From the NCBI GenBank assembly GCA_963575745.1, contig CAUYUJ010021048.1, forward strand, positions 110,001 to 174,000: 64,000 nucleotides of DNA, written 5' to 3'. The notes under the pieces are model-generated. The model worked only from the letters and a program-made list of their open reading frames with translations. It was not told the DNA's origin and ran no database searches. Position 1 is the first letter of the stretch; the number at the start of each line of letters is the position of its first letter. The DNA comes from Prorocentrum cordatum (Eukaryota; Sar; Dinophyceae; Prorocentrales; Prorocentraceae). The position numbers were made by a program, and so were the translations under genes. This document shows, in pieces, positions 19,830 to 30,494 of this stretch.

Positions 19830-22800
19830 AACGAAACACTGGAAACCAAGGTGGGGGAAGATGCAGTTGTGCTACTGGCCGCGCTCGATCTGGTCGCCGC
19901 GCTGCCGGTGCCAATCGCACTGGCCGTCGAAGAACTCGTCCCGGACAGCGTGGTGCGGAAAGAACTTGTCGAACCGTAGCCGTCATGCCACTGCTCACCG
20001 TGTGCTGGCCGGACGGGGCTGCTCGAATGTGTCGCGCTCGAATTCGTGCTGCTCGACGTTGCGCTGTCCGACTCGACAACGCCCGTGCTAGAGCCCGATG
20101 TGGCGTGGAGCTCGCCGTGGAGGTGGCCGTGGACATTGCACTGTTCGAGACCGTACTGGTCGCGACCATGCTGCTCGAGGTCGCTCTATTGGTCACCCGA
20201 GACGCGCTGTAATGTAACGAAGCACTGGAAGTCAAGCTGCGGACATTGCAGTTGTGCTGCTGGCCCCGCTCGAGGTAACCGTCGCGCTGCTGGCGCCGCT
20301 CGAACGGGCCGTCGACGAACGCGCCTCGGTCATCATGTTATGAAGACCCTGCCGTATCCGTCAGCGTCGCGCAACTGCCCGCCGTAGTGATGGCGCGACG
20401 TAGTGCTGCACAACTGTGTTGCGCTCGTCATCGTGCTACTCGAGGTTGCGCAGTTCGTCTCGACCCCGCACGCGTTGCTGCGTAATACTGACGTGGAGCC
20501 CACCGTGGAAGTGGCCGTGGGCGCCACTCTGCTCGAAACCGTACTGTTCTCGACCGTGCTGCCCGGGGTCGCACCGTGGTCACCTGAGACGTGCTGCTGG
20601 ACAAAGGGGCACTGGAAGTCCAGGTGATAAACTACGCAGTTGTGCAGCTGGACACGCTCGAGCTAGCCGTCGTGCTGCTGCTGCCGCTCGTGCAAGCCGT
20701 CGGAGAAAACATCTCGGTCAGCGTGGTATTGAATGACCCTGACGTGTCCGTCAGCGTCGTGCCGCGGCTCACCTTGGTGTTGACCGGCGTGGTGCTGCTC
20801 GTTAGTGTCGCAATCGAGGTCGTGCAGCTCGCAGCTGCGCTGCTCGTCGCGACCACGCTCGCGCGGCTGCTCCATGTAGTTGTGAAAGTGGCCGTGGACG
20901 TCGCGCTGCTCGAGATCGTACTGGTCGCGACCGTGCTGCTCGAGGTCGCACTGCTGGTCAGCTGAGGCGTACTGCGAGACAAGGTGCACTGGGAGTCGAG
21001 GTGGTGGACGATGCAGTTGCGTTGCCGGTCACGCGTGGTGTTGCGTGACCTTGTCGTATCCGCCAGCGACGTGCCGCCGCTCATCGTATAGATGGCCGGC
21101 ATGGTGCTGCTCGATGGTGTTGCACTCAAACACGCACTGCTCGACTTGTGCTGCTCGTTTCAACCTCGCACACGCTGTTGCTCTTTGCCGTCGTGGATCT
21201 CGCCGAGGAGGTGGCTGTGGAGGTCGCGTTGCTCGAGACAGTACTGTACATGGCCGTGCTGCTCGAGGGCGCGCTGCTGATCGCCCGCGACATCCTGCTA
21301 GACAAGATGCACTAGAGGCCACGGTGGTGGGCAATGCAGTTGCGCGGCAGGTCACGCCCGAGCAGGCCGTCGTGCTGTTGGAGCCGCTCGTACTGGCCGT
21401 CAGAGACCTCGTCCCGGGCCGCGTGGCATTGAATGCCCCTGTCGTGTCCGCCAGCGTCATGCCGCTGCTCACCGCGGTGCTGGCCAGCGTGGTGCTGCTC
21501 GACCGTGTCCCACACGAAGTCGTGCAGCTCGACGTTGCGCTGCTCGTCGCGACCACGCACACGGTGCTGCTCAATGTCGTGGTGGGAGTGGCTGTGGGCG
21601 TCGCACTGCTCAAGACCCTACTGGTCGTGACCGTGCTGCCCGAGGTCGCGCTGTTGGTCGTCTGGAGTGCACCGCTAGACACCGAATCACTGGAAGCAAG
21701 GTGGTGGAGGATGCAGTTGTGCAGCTGGCCACCCTCGAGTAGGCCGTCGACCCGTGGTGCCCCTCGTGCTAGCCGTCGAGGGCTCGTCCCGGCCAGCGTG
21801 GTATGAATGACCCTGTCGTATCCGTCCGCGTCGTGGCAGTGCTCGCCGTGGTGCTGGCCGGGCGGCACTGCTCGACTGCGTCGCACTTGAAGTCGTACTG
21901 CCCGACGTTGCGCTGCCCAACTCGCCCAAGCTCACGCTGCGGCTCAATGGCGATGGAGCTCACCGTGGAAGTGGCCGTGGACGCCCCACTGGACGAGACC
22001 GTACTGGTCGTGACCGTGCAGCTCGAGGTCGCTCTGCTGGTCATGTGATACGTACTGCAAGACATCGATGAACTGGAAGTCCAGCTGCGGACAATGCAGT
22101 TGTGTTGCTGGATGCGCTCGATCTCGCCGCCGTGCTGCTAGTGCCGCTCGTGCTGGCCATAGAAGAGTGCGCCTCGCTCAGCGTGGGATTGAGTGACCCT
22201 GTTGTTTCCGTCAGCGTCACGCCGCTGTTCACCGTCGTACTGGCCAGCGTGGTGCTGCTCGACTGTGTCGCACACGAACTCGTACTGCTCGTCGTTGCGC
22301 TGCTCGTCTCGACTCCGCTCACGCTGCTGCTGCGTGCCGACGTGGGGCCCGTCGTAGAAGTGGCTGTGGACGTCCATGCTCGAGGCCGTACGGGTTGTGA
22401 CCGTGCTGCTCGAGGTCTCACTGCTGGTCGTCTGAGACGTACTGCAAGACAACGGTGCACTAGAAGTCCAGGTGGTGGACGATGAAATTGTGTTGCTGGT
22501 CACGCTCGAACTAACCGTCGTGCTGCTGGTGCCGCTCGTACTAGTCGTTGCCGTACTCGTCTCGGTCACAAGGTATGGAATGACCTTGACGTATCCGTCA
22601 GCGTCGTGTCGCTGCTCACCACAGTGCTGGCAGGCGTGGTACTGCTAGACTGTGTCGCAATCGAGGTCGTACGGCACGACGTTGCGTTGCTCGTCACGCC
22701 ACGCACACGCAGCAGCACGGTGTCGTTGTGGGCCGTTGACGGCGCGCTGCTCGAGGCCGTCCTGGTCATGACTGTGCTGCTCGAGGACGCACTGCTGGTC

Positions 22801-23640
22801 GTCTGAGGCGTACTGCCAGGCGACGATGCACGGGTCAAGGTGATGGGCGATGCAATTGTGCTGCTGGTCACGCTTGAGCTGGCCGTCGAGCCGCTGGTAC
22901 CGCTAAAAATAGCCGAGGAGCTCGTCTCGGTCCGCTTGGTCTGAATGACCTTGTCGTATCTGTCAGCTTCGTGCCGCTGCTCATCGTAGTGCTGGCCGCC
23001 GTGGGGCTGCTCGATAGTGTCGCACTCGAAAACGTACTGCTCGACATTGTGCTGCACGTTTCAACCTCGTTCACGCTGCTGCTCACTGTCGTCGTGCAGC
23101 TCACCATGGAGGTGGCTGTGGAGGTCGCATAGCTCGAGTCCGTACTGGCCGTGACCGTGCTGCTCGAGGACGCACTGGCGATCGCCCGAGACGTACTGCA
23201 AGACAACGATGCACTGGAAGTCGAGGTGGTGGACAATGTAGTTGCGCGGCGGGTCACACTCGAGCTGGCCGTCGTGCCGCGGGAGCCGCTCGTACTCGCC
23301 GTCGACAACCTCGTCCCGGGCAGCGCGGTAGTGAATGACCCTGTCGAAGCCTTCACCGTCGTGCCGCTGCTCTCCGTAGTGCTGGCCGGCGTGGTGCTGC
23401 TCGACTGCGTAGCACTTGACATCGTACTGCTCGACGTACGCTGCTCGCCGCGTCCACGCTCACGGTGCTGCTCACTGTCGTCGTGGAGCCCACCGTGGAT
23501 TGCCCCGAACGTCGCACTGCACGTGACGTACTGGTCGCGACCCTGCTGCTCGGGTCGTGCTGCTGGTCGTCTGCGGCGTGCTGCAGGCAACGATGCAGGG
23601 GAGTCAAGGTGGTGGACGCTGCCGTTGTGCTGCTGGCCAC
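19830..23640 (-). repeat. degenerate ~385-bp tandem satellite, about ten units
   Basis: An anchor resembling TGAATGACCCTGTCGTATCC recurs at about 20340, 20730, 21043, 21430, 21806, 22188, 22577, 22942 and 23332, giving spacings of 313-390 bp. Each unit is itself made of degenerate ~36-bp subunits such as GTGCTGCTCGAGGTCGCGCT. Minus-strand frames read either Ser/Thr-rich mucin-like sequence or His/Gln/Asp-rich sequence; the plus strand reads Val/Leu. Several unit lengths are not multiples of three and frames break repeatedly, so no intact protein is encoded now. An ancestral Ser/Thr-rich repeat protein on the minus strand is possible but unproven. Confidence 0.75.
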
Positions 23641-24150
23641 GTCCGAGCTGGCCGAGCCAGGGGGGCCGCCGCCGCCGGCAGCCAGGGTGGCGGCGAGCCG
23701 CGCGGCCGCCGACCAGCGCTGAGCGCGGCGCAGCGCCGCCGGCGGCACGCCAGGAGACGGGGACATGGCACGGGGGGGGGGGCGCCTGGAAGAGGAGACC
23801 CGTTCCAGCGCCCCTCAGGCAGGCCGAACCAAGGGGGAGACAGCGGCCCCCAGGCCTCGCTGGCCAACCTCGAGCATTAATCCCAAGGGGAGGAAGCCCC
23901 GGCTTGAGCCAGGCTGCGGAGGCTGGTGGGGTTACTTCTTTTTGGTCGCGGGCGGACGCGGATTCGCAGCCTGCTGGTGGGGTTACTTTTTGATCTGCGG
24001 CTCCAAGGACGGTTCCATAGAGCGGGTAGTATCGAGCATGGGGGGACACGCCAGATAATTATCAGCGGGCCAAAAGCCAGCGCCGAAGTGCAAGCAAGAG
24101 CATGAGTAAGCACGCCAGATAATTAAGGCTGGCGGGGTTACGCGAGGCGT
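23641..24150. other. GC-rich junction with short direct repeats
   Basis: GGCTGGTGGGGTTACTT-like motifs recur at about 23929, 23978 and 24128, and a related one near 9000. CACGCCAGATAATTA occurs twice (about 24048 and 24112). No gene is recognised. Confidence 0.5.
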
Positions 24151-24184
24151 CTAGAATTATGTTGTTTTCTCGCCCTTTCGTTCC

Positions 24185-24320
24185 CGATGGGCTGTCAAAC
24201 CTCAAGATGGCCCCAAGATGGCCCACGAGAGCCCCAAGAGGCGTCCAAGAGGGTCTCAAGAGGGCCCCAAGAGCGCCCAAGAGCGCCACAAGAGGGCCCC
24301 AAGACACCCAGTTTGAGCCT
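24185..24320. repeat. (GGCCCCAAGA)-type minisatellite, second block
   Basis: Same unit family as 7770-8960. It is preceded by TTCTCGCCCTTTCGTTCCCG, which resembles TTTCTCGCCTTTTCGCTTCC near 8643, so the array and its flank form one dispersed element. Confidence 0.75.
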
Positions 24321-24529
24321 CCGAAGGAGGTGCGCCTACATTGTAGCCAGAGCCCACTATCCCCAAGCAGCGTCTTTGAGCCAAGGTGGTTCCTGAGAGT
24401 TTTCGCGCGTTTTCCTGCTTCTGGTCCGCCTGCGCCTTCGGCGTCGTCGTCTAGCTTTTCGCGATCGTCGCCGTCGTCCCCCCCCTGTCCCGCATCCAAT
24501 TCTCATTCTCGCCTCCGCCCTCCATCTTC

Positions 24530-25755
24530 CACTCCTCCTCCTCCTCCTCCTCCTCCTCCTCCTCCTCCTCCTCCTCCTCCTCCTCCTCCTCCTCCTCCTC
24601 CTCCTCCTCCTCCTCCTCCTCCTCCTCCTCCTCCCCTCTCTCCTCCCGTGCCTCCCGTTCCTCCTCCCCTCCTCCTCCTCCTCTCTCCTCCTCCTCCTCC
24701 CCCTCCCCCTCCCTCCTCCTCCTCCTCCTCCTCCCTCCTCCTCCTCTCCTCCTCCTCCTCCTCCTCCTCCTCCTCCTCCTCCTCCTCCTCCTCCGCTTTA
24801 TCACCCTCCCCATCCTGATATTCCTTTTCCCTCCTCCTCGTCCTCCTCCTCCTCCTCCTCCCTCCTTCTCCTTCCTCCTCCTGTATCTCCTCATCGCACT
24901 CCCCCTCGTAACCCTCCGAATACGAATTCCTCCTCCTGCTCCTGATGCGGATCGTCCTCGTCGTTTTCTTCCTCCCCTCATTTTCTACCTCGTCGTTGGC
25001 TCCCTCCTTGTGTTCCCGAACCTGCTCCCCATCCTGCTCGCCGTGCTCTTCCTTGTGTTCCTCGAACTCCTCCTCGTTCTCCTCGTCCTCCTCCGCTTCG
25101 CAATTCTCCTCCCCATCCTCCTCCTCCTCCTCCTTTTCCTCCTCCCCCTCCTCCTCCTCCTACTTGTCCTCCTCGTCCTCCTCCTCCTCCTCCTGTTCCT
25201 GCTCCGCCTCCCCCCCCTAGTCCTCGCATTCCTCCTCCTCCTCCTCCTCCTCCTCCTCGCCCTTTTCCTCCATATCCTGTCTTTTTCACCCCATTCCTCC
25301 TCCTCCTGCTCCTCCTCCTCCTCCTCCTCCTTCTCCTCGTTCTCTTCCTTCTGTTCCTCCTCTTTTTCATCCTCCTCTCCCTCCTGCTCTTCTTCCTCCT
25401 CCTCTTCCTGCTCCTCCTTCGCCTCCTCCTCCTCCTCCTCCTCCTCCTCCTCCTCCTCCTGCTTCTCCTCCTTCTTTTCCTCCTCCTTTACCTCCTCCTC
25501 CTCCTCCTCCTCCTCCTCCTCCTCCTCCTCCTCCTCCTCCTCCTCCTCCTCCTCCTCCCTACCACCCCCTCCTACTCTTCCCCTCCTCCCCCCTCCTCCT
25601 CCTCCTCTTCCTCCTCCTCCTCCTCCTCCTCCTCCTCCTCCTCCTCCCTCCTCCCCATCTTCCTCCTCCTCCTCTCCATATTCATGCTCCTCCTCCTCCT
25701 CCTCCTTCTCCTCCTCCTCCGCCTTTTCGTCCTCCTCCTCTTCCCTCTTCTCCGC
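24530..25755. repeat. 1.2-kb polypyrimidine tract, mostly (TCC)n
   Basis: Almost pure CTC/TCC triplets at 24530-24630, 24720-24795 and 25490-25560, with interrupted pyrimidine-rich sequence between. Both strands are open for long stretches (poly-Ser/Leu or poly-Glu/Gly); none has a non-repetitive portion supporting a gene. The flank 25756-26070 shows nothing I can name. Confidence 0.95.
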
Positions 25756-26074
25756 TGCCTCCGCTATGCCAGGGATGCCTTCGCACTCTCGATGCCGTTT
25801 CCAGGAGGCACCCTCGCCGGGGATGCCCTCAGGCAGGTAACGTTTGAGCCTGGTCCCGTCCCCCTCCTCCATTATTCCTCTCGCGCAGCATCTCGAAGTT
25901 CATTCCTCCTTTCTTTCTCCTCCCCGATCCTGCTTCCTCCCTGCCCGCCGCGCCCTCGTCGAGACACCGCCACGATTTGCTCTAGCATGGCTCCTCCCTG
26001 ATCAGCCCTTGCAACCTACCAAGGGGTCGCGCTCGCGCCTCGGCGCCTGCTACCTCCTCCGTCGGGCCAGGGGC

Positions 26075-27240
26075 GTCCAGACCCCTGCCAGGGCACAATT
26101 CGACAACAGAATTGGAATCAAATGGTTCATTTGGGTCTGACCCTTCCTCGCTCCCCCCGCTCTCTCTCGGAGCCCAGAGCTTCGAGGATGTTTCAAGCGA
26201 AGCGGGCCAGACTACCACTGGCGCGGCATCTCGGAGCCCAGTTGCGAGGATGTCGGATATCTCATGCGAAACGCGCCGATCCACCTCGCGCACATTCGTT
26301 GAGTCCAAAGTTGCGAGGATGTCTCAAGCGAAACACGCTGAACCACCCTGCGCACATCTTCAAGGAGCCTGGAGTTGCGAGGATGTCTCATGCGAAACGG
26401 GCCAGACCACCTCGCGCGCAGCATCTCGGAGCCCCGACTTGCGAGGATGTCTCAAGCGAAACGGGCTGGACCACCTCGCGCGCGACATCTGGGAGCTCAG
26501 AGTTCCGAGGATGTCTCAGGCGGAGACCCCTCCCAGAGAACAATTCGACAACACATTTGTTATCACATGATTCGCTTGAGTCGGGCTCCTCCTACCTCTC
26601 GGAGCCCAGAGTTTCGAGGATGGGAGCCCCAAATTGCAAGGATGTCTCAGGCGAGACGGACCGGACCACCTCGCGTGCGACATCTGGCTCAGAGTCCCCA
26701 GGATGTTTCAGGCGGCGCCCAGACCCATCCCACAGCACAATTCGACAACAGAAATGCAATCAAATGGTTCGTTTTGGTCAGATCCCCCCTCCCTCCTTTC
26801 TCCTCCCTCTCTGAGCCCAAAGTTTCGAGGATGATTCAAGCGAAACGGGCCAGACCACCTCACCCGCAGCATCTCGGAACCCCGAATTGCAAGAGTATCT
26901 CAAGCTAAACAGGCCACACACCCATGCGCACATTGTCTCAGAGCCCAAGGTTGCAAGGATGTCTCAGGCGAAACGAGCTGGACCACCTCTCGCGCAGCAG
27001 GTCGGAGCTGATGGGTGCGAGGATGTCTCAGGCGAAACGCGCCGGACCACCTCTCGCGCGGCAGCTCGGAGCTGAGCCGGACCACCTCGCGCGCGGCAGC
27101 TCGGAGCGCAGAGTTGCGAGGATGTCTCAGGCGAAACGGTCCGGACCACCTCGCGCGCGGCAGCTCGGAGGCCCGAGTTGCGAGGATGTCTCAGGCGAAA
27201 CGGCACGGACCAGAACTCCTCGCGCGCAGCGTCCTGGAGC
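26075..27240. repeat. ~66-bp tandem array with a second interspersed unit
   Basis: About 15 units share CGGAGCCCAGAGTTGCGAGG, ATGTCTCAGGCGAAACGG and CCACCTCGCGCGCGGCA. A different ~95-bp unit, with CAATTCGACAACAGAATTG and CAAATGGTTC, appears at about 26090, 26540 and 26740. The array is therefore a two-component higher-order repeat. Open frames vary with unit length and are not listed. Confidence 0.8.
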
Positions 27241-27379
27241 TCAGCTGTTCAAAATGTCGATCGAAACGGCATAGAAAACCAGCTTTGTTTGAGGATGCCT
27301 CTGCTCCCCTCTCCCTCGGCTGGAGTTAGCTTCTACCACAACACCACCCCGTTCAGCAAGCTATTTGGGGAATAAAAGC

Positions 27380-27600
27380 TCCCCTCGCTTTGTACCCTGG
27401 GGCCCGAGACGGCCCCAAGAGGCCTCCAAGGCGCCCCAAGACGCCCCAAAACAGCCCCAAAAGGGTCTCAAGAGGAAAAACCCGCTGAGCAGCCTAAGGA
27501 AAATCAACGTTTCTGCGTTATCGCAGGGTCTTCGCAGGGTCTTTGCAGGGGTCTTTGAAGGGTCTTTGCAGGGTCTTCGCAGGGTAGTTGCAAGGGGATT
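27380..27600. repeat. minisatellite block 3 plus TCTTTGCAGGG repeat
   Basis: 27390-27480 is the (GGCCCCAAGA)-type array; it is followed by CCTAAGGAAAATCAA, as near 8620. From 27520 to 27595 a TCTTTGCAGGG / TCTTCGCAGGG unit is repeated about six times. Confidence 0.75.
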
Positions 27601-27621
27601 TTCAATAGGCTTCCAAGAAGC

Positions 27622-27652
27622 TCGCGGAGCTTCCGGAGCGGAAGCTCCGCGA
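27622..27652. repeat. perfect 13-bp hairpin
   Basis: TCGCGGAGCTTCC at 27622-27634 is inverted at 27640-27652 around a 5-nt loop. It directly follows the TCTTTGCAGGG repeat. In RNA it would form a strong stem-loop; there is no evidence of an associated transcript. Confidence 0.9.
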
Positions 27653-27654
27653 CG

Positions 27655-28084
27655 GTTTCATGGTTGACTCGTCGTTGTCGTGATCGTCTTCATCGTCGTC
27701 TCCTTCTTCCTCCCCCATCCATCTACTGGTGCATCCTCTTCCTGCTTTCTTCCTCCTCCTGCTCTCCTTTCCTCCTTCCTCCTCCCGTTGCCAAAGATAG
27801 CTTCCCCGCCCACGAAGGGTTTCAAGATAACTCCAAGAGGGACCACGTAATATCCCAACGAAGCCGCCGCGCCATGGGAACATTCGTTACATGGTTCAAC
27901 AAATGTTCCCACAGTTTCAGCGCCCCCGAAACTCTTGCAAACTGGTTGTTCCGCTGCATGCTTCTACACTTTCCATGGGATACGTGGAGCGTCCAAGAAA
28001 TTCCGCCCGACTGTTCCGCATCCTCTGGGTCGCATTTCTGACACAAATGTAAATCGGAAATCACCCCAAATACAAAGGTCCTGG
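27655..28084. other. unassigned region
   Basis: Pyrimidine-rich at 27690-27785. No gene, RNA or repeat unit recognised. Confidence 0.4.
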
Positions 28085-28205
28085 GATCACGGCCAGGGGT
28101 CAGGATCGGTGTATACGCCCTCCTGGCTTGGGCAGGAGGCATCTGCACTCTACACCGATCCTAGGCCCAAGATTGGCCTGGCCAGGACCGGTGCAGGTGT
28201 ATAGT
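28085..28205. mobile_element. dispersed element E, copy 3
   Basis: The best-preserved copy: GTCAGGATCGGTGTATACGC, a CCTCCTGGCTTGGGCAGGAG block, CTACACCGATCCTAGGCCCA and CCAGGACCGGTGCAGGTGTA. The GTGTAT/GTGTA and GATC-containing ends are in opposite orientation. Confidence 0.65.
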
Positions 28206-28339
28206 TGCCCTGACTCCTGATCTTCCATACTTTGGGCGAGTGGCGGAAACTTCCACCCTACTTGATCGCGTCGTTTGGGGTGCCTTCCCGACACGATCTC
28301 AGCTCGCAGAGTCGACCAAAGCACTCTGCTCTGGAGTCA

Positions 28340-28400
28340 GGGTGCACCGATCCTGGGCCCAGGACCGGCCTGGCCAGGATCGGTGCAGGTGTACACTCGG
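28340..28400. mobile_element. dispersed element E, short copy 4
   Basis: TGCACCGATCCTGG and CCAGGATCGGTGCA form a perfect 14-bp inverted repeat around a GC-rich loop, followed by GGTGTACAC. It represents the distal part of the element only. The preceding 28240-28345 resembles 5685-5790. Confidence 0.6.
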
Positions 28401-28640
28401 CGCCCTCCGACCTCAGCCGCCCAGCCCCGCGCGCCGCATAGCTCCACGCGTGCTCGCTCTGAGACCCCCTGGCCAGCGTCTCCGCCGCGCCCCAGGGGAG
28501 CAGCGAGCCCGCCGCGGAGTCCGCGGCGAAGTCGGCCCGGAAGTCGAGGCTGTCGCCGCGGTCGCCCTGCACCTCCCACGCCCAGCTCACCTCTTGGGTC
28601 AGGAGACCCTGGCTCTGGCTGCTTCGGTGGAGTTTCCGAC
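28400..28640 (-). CDS. possible exon of unknown gene
   Basis: The minus strand is open with balanced, coding-like composition: EVSWAWEVQGDRGDSLDFRA, then LLPWGAAETLARG. The Trp-rich beginning and alternating pattern loosely resemble the start of a GOLD-type beta-sandwich domain, but this is weak. It lies downstream of the WWE exons on the same strand and could belong to that gene or another. Confidence 0.28.
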
Positions 28641-29479
28641 TCCAAGTCGTGGTGGAAATGCGCCTCAAACAGATCAGGAGTCAGGGGAGCAACAAATCAG
28701 CTCACGCAGCAAGCTTTCCTGGCGCCGGAAGCGGCCACGCATGGAGCAGGGTGCGCAGCGGCGGGGCCGAAGCCCGCTGAGTGCAGCATTTGTTGCACAC
28801 TGGTTGAACGCAGTGGGTATGAACATAGAAACCTCTGAAGTAGGAAGGCATTGGAAACATATTGGATATCCGCCCGCCCCGTGAAGACGAAGGAATCATG
28901 AAAACCACTCGATCCTTGAGATAGGAAGGCGCCTCAAACATAATGGCATCTGGGCATCCAAGAATACCTACTGTCGACGACCTATGGGTGCCTCCCCTGC
29001 CCTCCACTCCTCCGACCCGAAGCCCGAAGCGGTCCTTACCTCAGCGCCCTGACTGTACGCCTGGAAGCTTCCCCGTGCACCCGAAGGTGCCCGCCAGGAC
29101 GCTTCCCTTAGGCGCTTCCCCGAGGCGCCCGAGGGTAGCTGCCATGGCGCTTCCCTGGGCAGCTCGAAGCTGGCTGCTAGGGAGCTACACTGGGCAGCCG
29201 GAAAGTGCCGACAAGTACGGCAGGTTCGTGTCGTGCCGGCCCTGGCGACGGTTCCTGACACCGCGGGAATCGTTCAAACTATTACGATCCGCCATTTGCG
29301 AAACGCCATGTTCAGCATCGGCCGATGATGGATCGCCGGCGGCGTTCAACCTTGAACGCCGGCGGCGGGGTCGCCGCCGGTCGACATGACGCGAACCTAC
29401 CGTACCCCCCCGCCCCGCCCTTGGCCCGCGCCGAGCCTCCTGACCGCCCCGCAGGCGGGCCTCCAGGACGAAGCTGCCG
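28641..29479. other. unassigned region
   Basis: No repeat array or domain recognised. It would be downstream or intronic sequence of the WWE-domain gene on the minus strand. Confidence 0.4.
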
Positions 29480-30340
29480 CCGTCCTCCACCACCTGCGAC
29501 TGGTAGCGGAACTCTGCGCGGCGCACGGCCCTGCTCTTGCCCGTCTGCAGGTTCCTCTCGGCGGCGCGCCCGGGGGAAGGCAGAGGGGGCGGGCCTTCTC
29601 CCCAGACCCCCGCATCGTGAGAAAATCACGACGGAAGGACTTGAGTTGCGATGCTCAGCATCTGGGGGCCCTCGCTGGGCCCTGGGACGGAAAAAACACC
29701 GCAGGGGATGAGAAACCAGTCTTGGGGAATGGGTTGAGACCTCCGGGTACCCACGTTGCGAAACAATCAGGACGTCGGGAGTATGGGTCCGAAGGCTCAG
29801 AAGGCCTCCAATCTTCTGAGAAGCTTTCTGAGCCGCTTCTCGGAAGGCCGGCGGACTTCTGAGAGGCCCCGCCGCCTTCTGAGAAGGCCTACCTTCTCTC
29901 ACTCCTCCCCTCGGCGCAGCGCCGATCCTCTGCACCATCCCTCGGACGTCAACCTCGTATCTGGGAAGAAGAGGAAAAGGCCAAAGCATCAGCTTTCGAG
30001 GGCACGCGCGGATCTGATGGATCTTTGCTGGCCTGGCGCGCGGGGCGCGCCAGGGGCGGCACCAGGGGGATCCCGTGCCGATGCAAGAACCACACGCGGA
30101 CCTCGAACAATTCGTTTCTGCTCATGCCGTCTTCTCTTCTTCGAGTACCTGTAGCCACCGGCACTAAGTCTGCTCAGGCACGGCTCGGAGCTCGCGGAGT
30201 CCATGGCCTGGTAAGCGCTCTCGAGGTTCGCGGCGTCCTCCCGGCCGAACGAATGCCACCCGGGGATCGTGCTGTCAAACATGTAGCTGTCCTCGAAGAG
30301 ATACTGCCAGCGGACGACTGCCTTCCGCCCCCTTCCTCGG
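29480..30340 (-). CDS. WWE-domain protein, two exons recognised (partial)
   Basis: About 30335-30140 on the minus strand reads VRWQYLFEDSYMFDSTIPGW, then HSFGREDAANLESAYQAM and LSRLSAGGYRY. About 29560-29480 continues with NLQTGKSRAVRRAEFRYQS and VVEDGGSFVLEARL. Together these match the WWE pattern: paired Trp residues, a conserved ALE-type helix with AY, then a TG-R-x-VRR strand. WWE domains bind poly- or iso-ADP-ribose and occur in ubiquitin and PARP pathway proteins, so this protein may read the mark made by enzymes like the one at 4461-6790; that link is inference. The exons are separated by composite repeat C with repeat D inside it. Exon ends, start and stop were not determined, so the gene is partial and could be a fragment. 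Confidence 0.62.
29570..29910. repeat. composite repeat C copy 2, with repeat D nested inside
   Basis: Outer parts match 4060-4250: GGAAGGCAGAGGGGGCGGG at the start and TTCTGAGAGGCCCCGCCG at the end. Between them, about 29625-29790 matches repeat D seen at 5805-5995 and 59150-59520. The whole block separates the two WWE exons and is probably intronic. Confidence 0.7.
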
Positions 30341-30403
30341 CCGCTCCTGCCCCCGTTTTAGTCCTTCCCGACGGCACAGATCCTCGTAGCCTTTCCCTGC
30401 TCG

Positions 30404-30494
30404 CCGACGCATCGGCGATGCGTTGGCGACCTCGGGACGCAAGAACTCGGGCCCTGGGTCGCGCCGCATGTCCGATGCATCGCCGATGCGTCGG
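30404..30494. repeat. 18-bp perfect inverted repeat, 55-nt loop
   Basis: CCGACGCATCGGCGATGC at 30404-30421 is inverted at 30477-30494. Each arm also holds its own small palindrome around GCATCGGCGATGC. It lies just upstream of the first recognised WWE exon on the minus strand, so it may be an intronic foldback element. No clear target duplication was found. The flank to 30950 holds no recognised gene. Confidence 0.85.

Noticed and set aside
24370-24400. A possible fourth DinoSL relic (TTTGAGCCAAGGTGGTTCC)
   Set aside because: Too many mismatches in the AAAATGG core and no gene start next to it.
24451-25872. Glu/Arg-rich and Ser/Leu-rich frames in the polypyrimidine tract
   Set aside because: Translation of TCC triplets; no domain or normal composition at either end.
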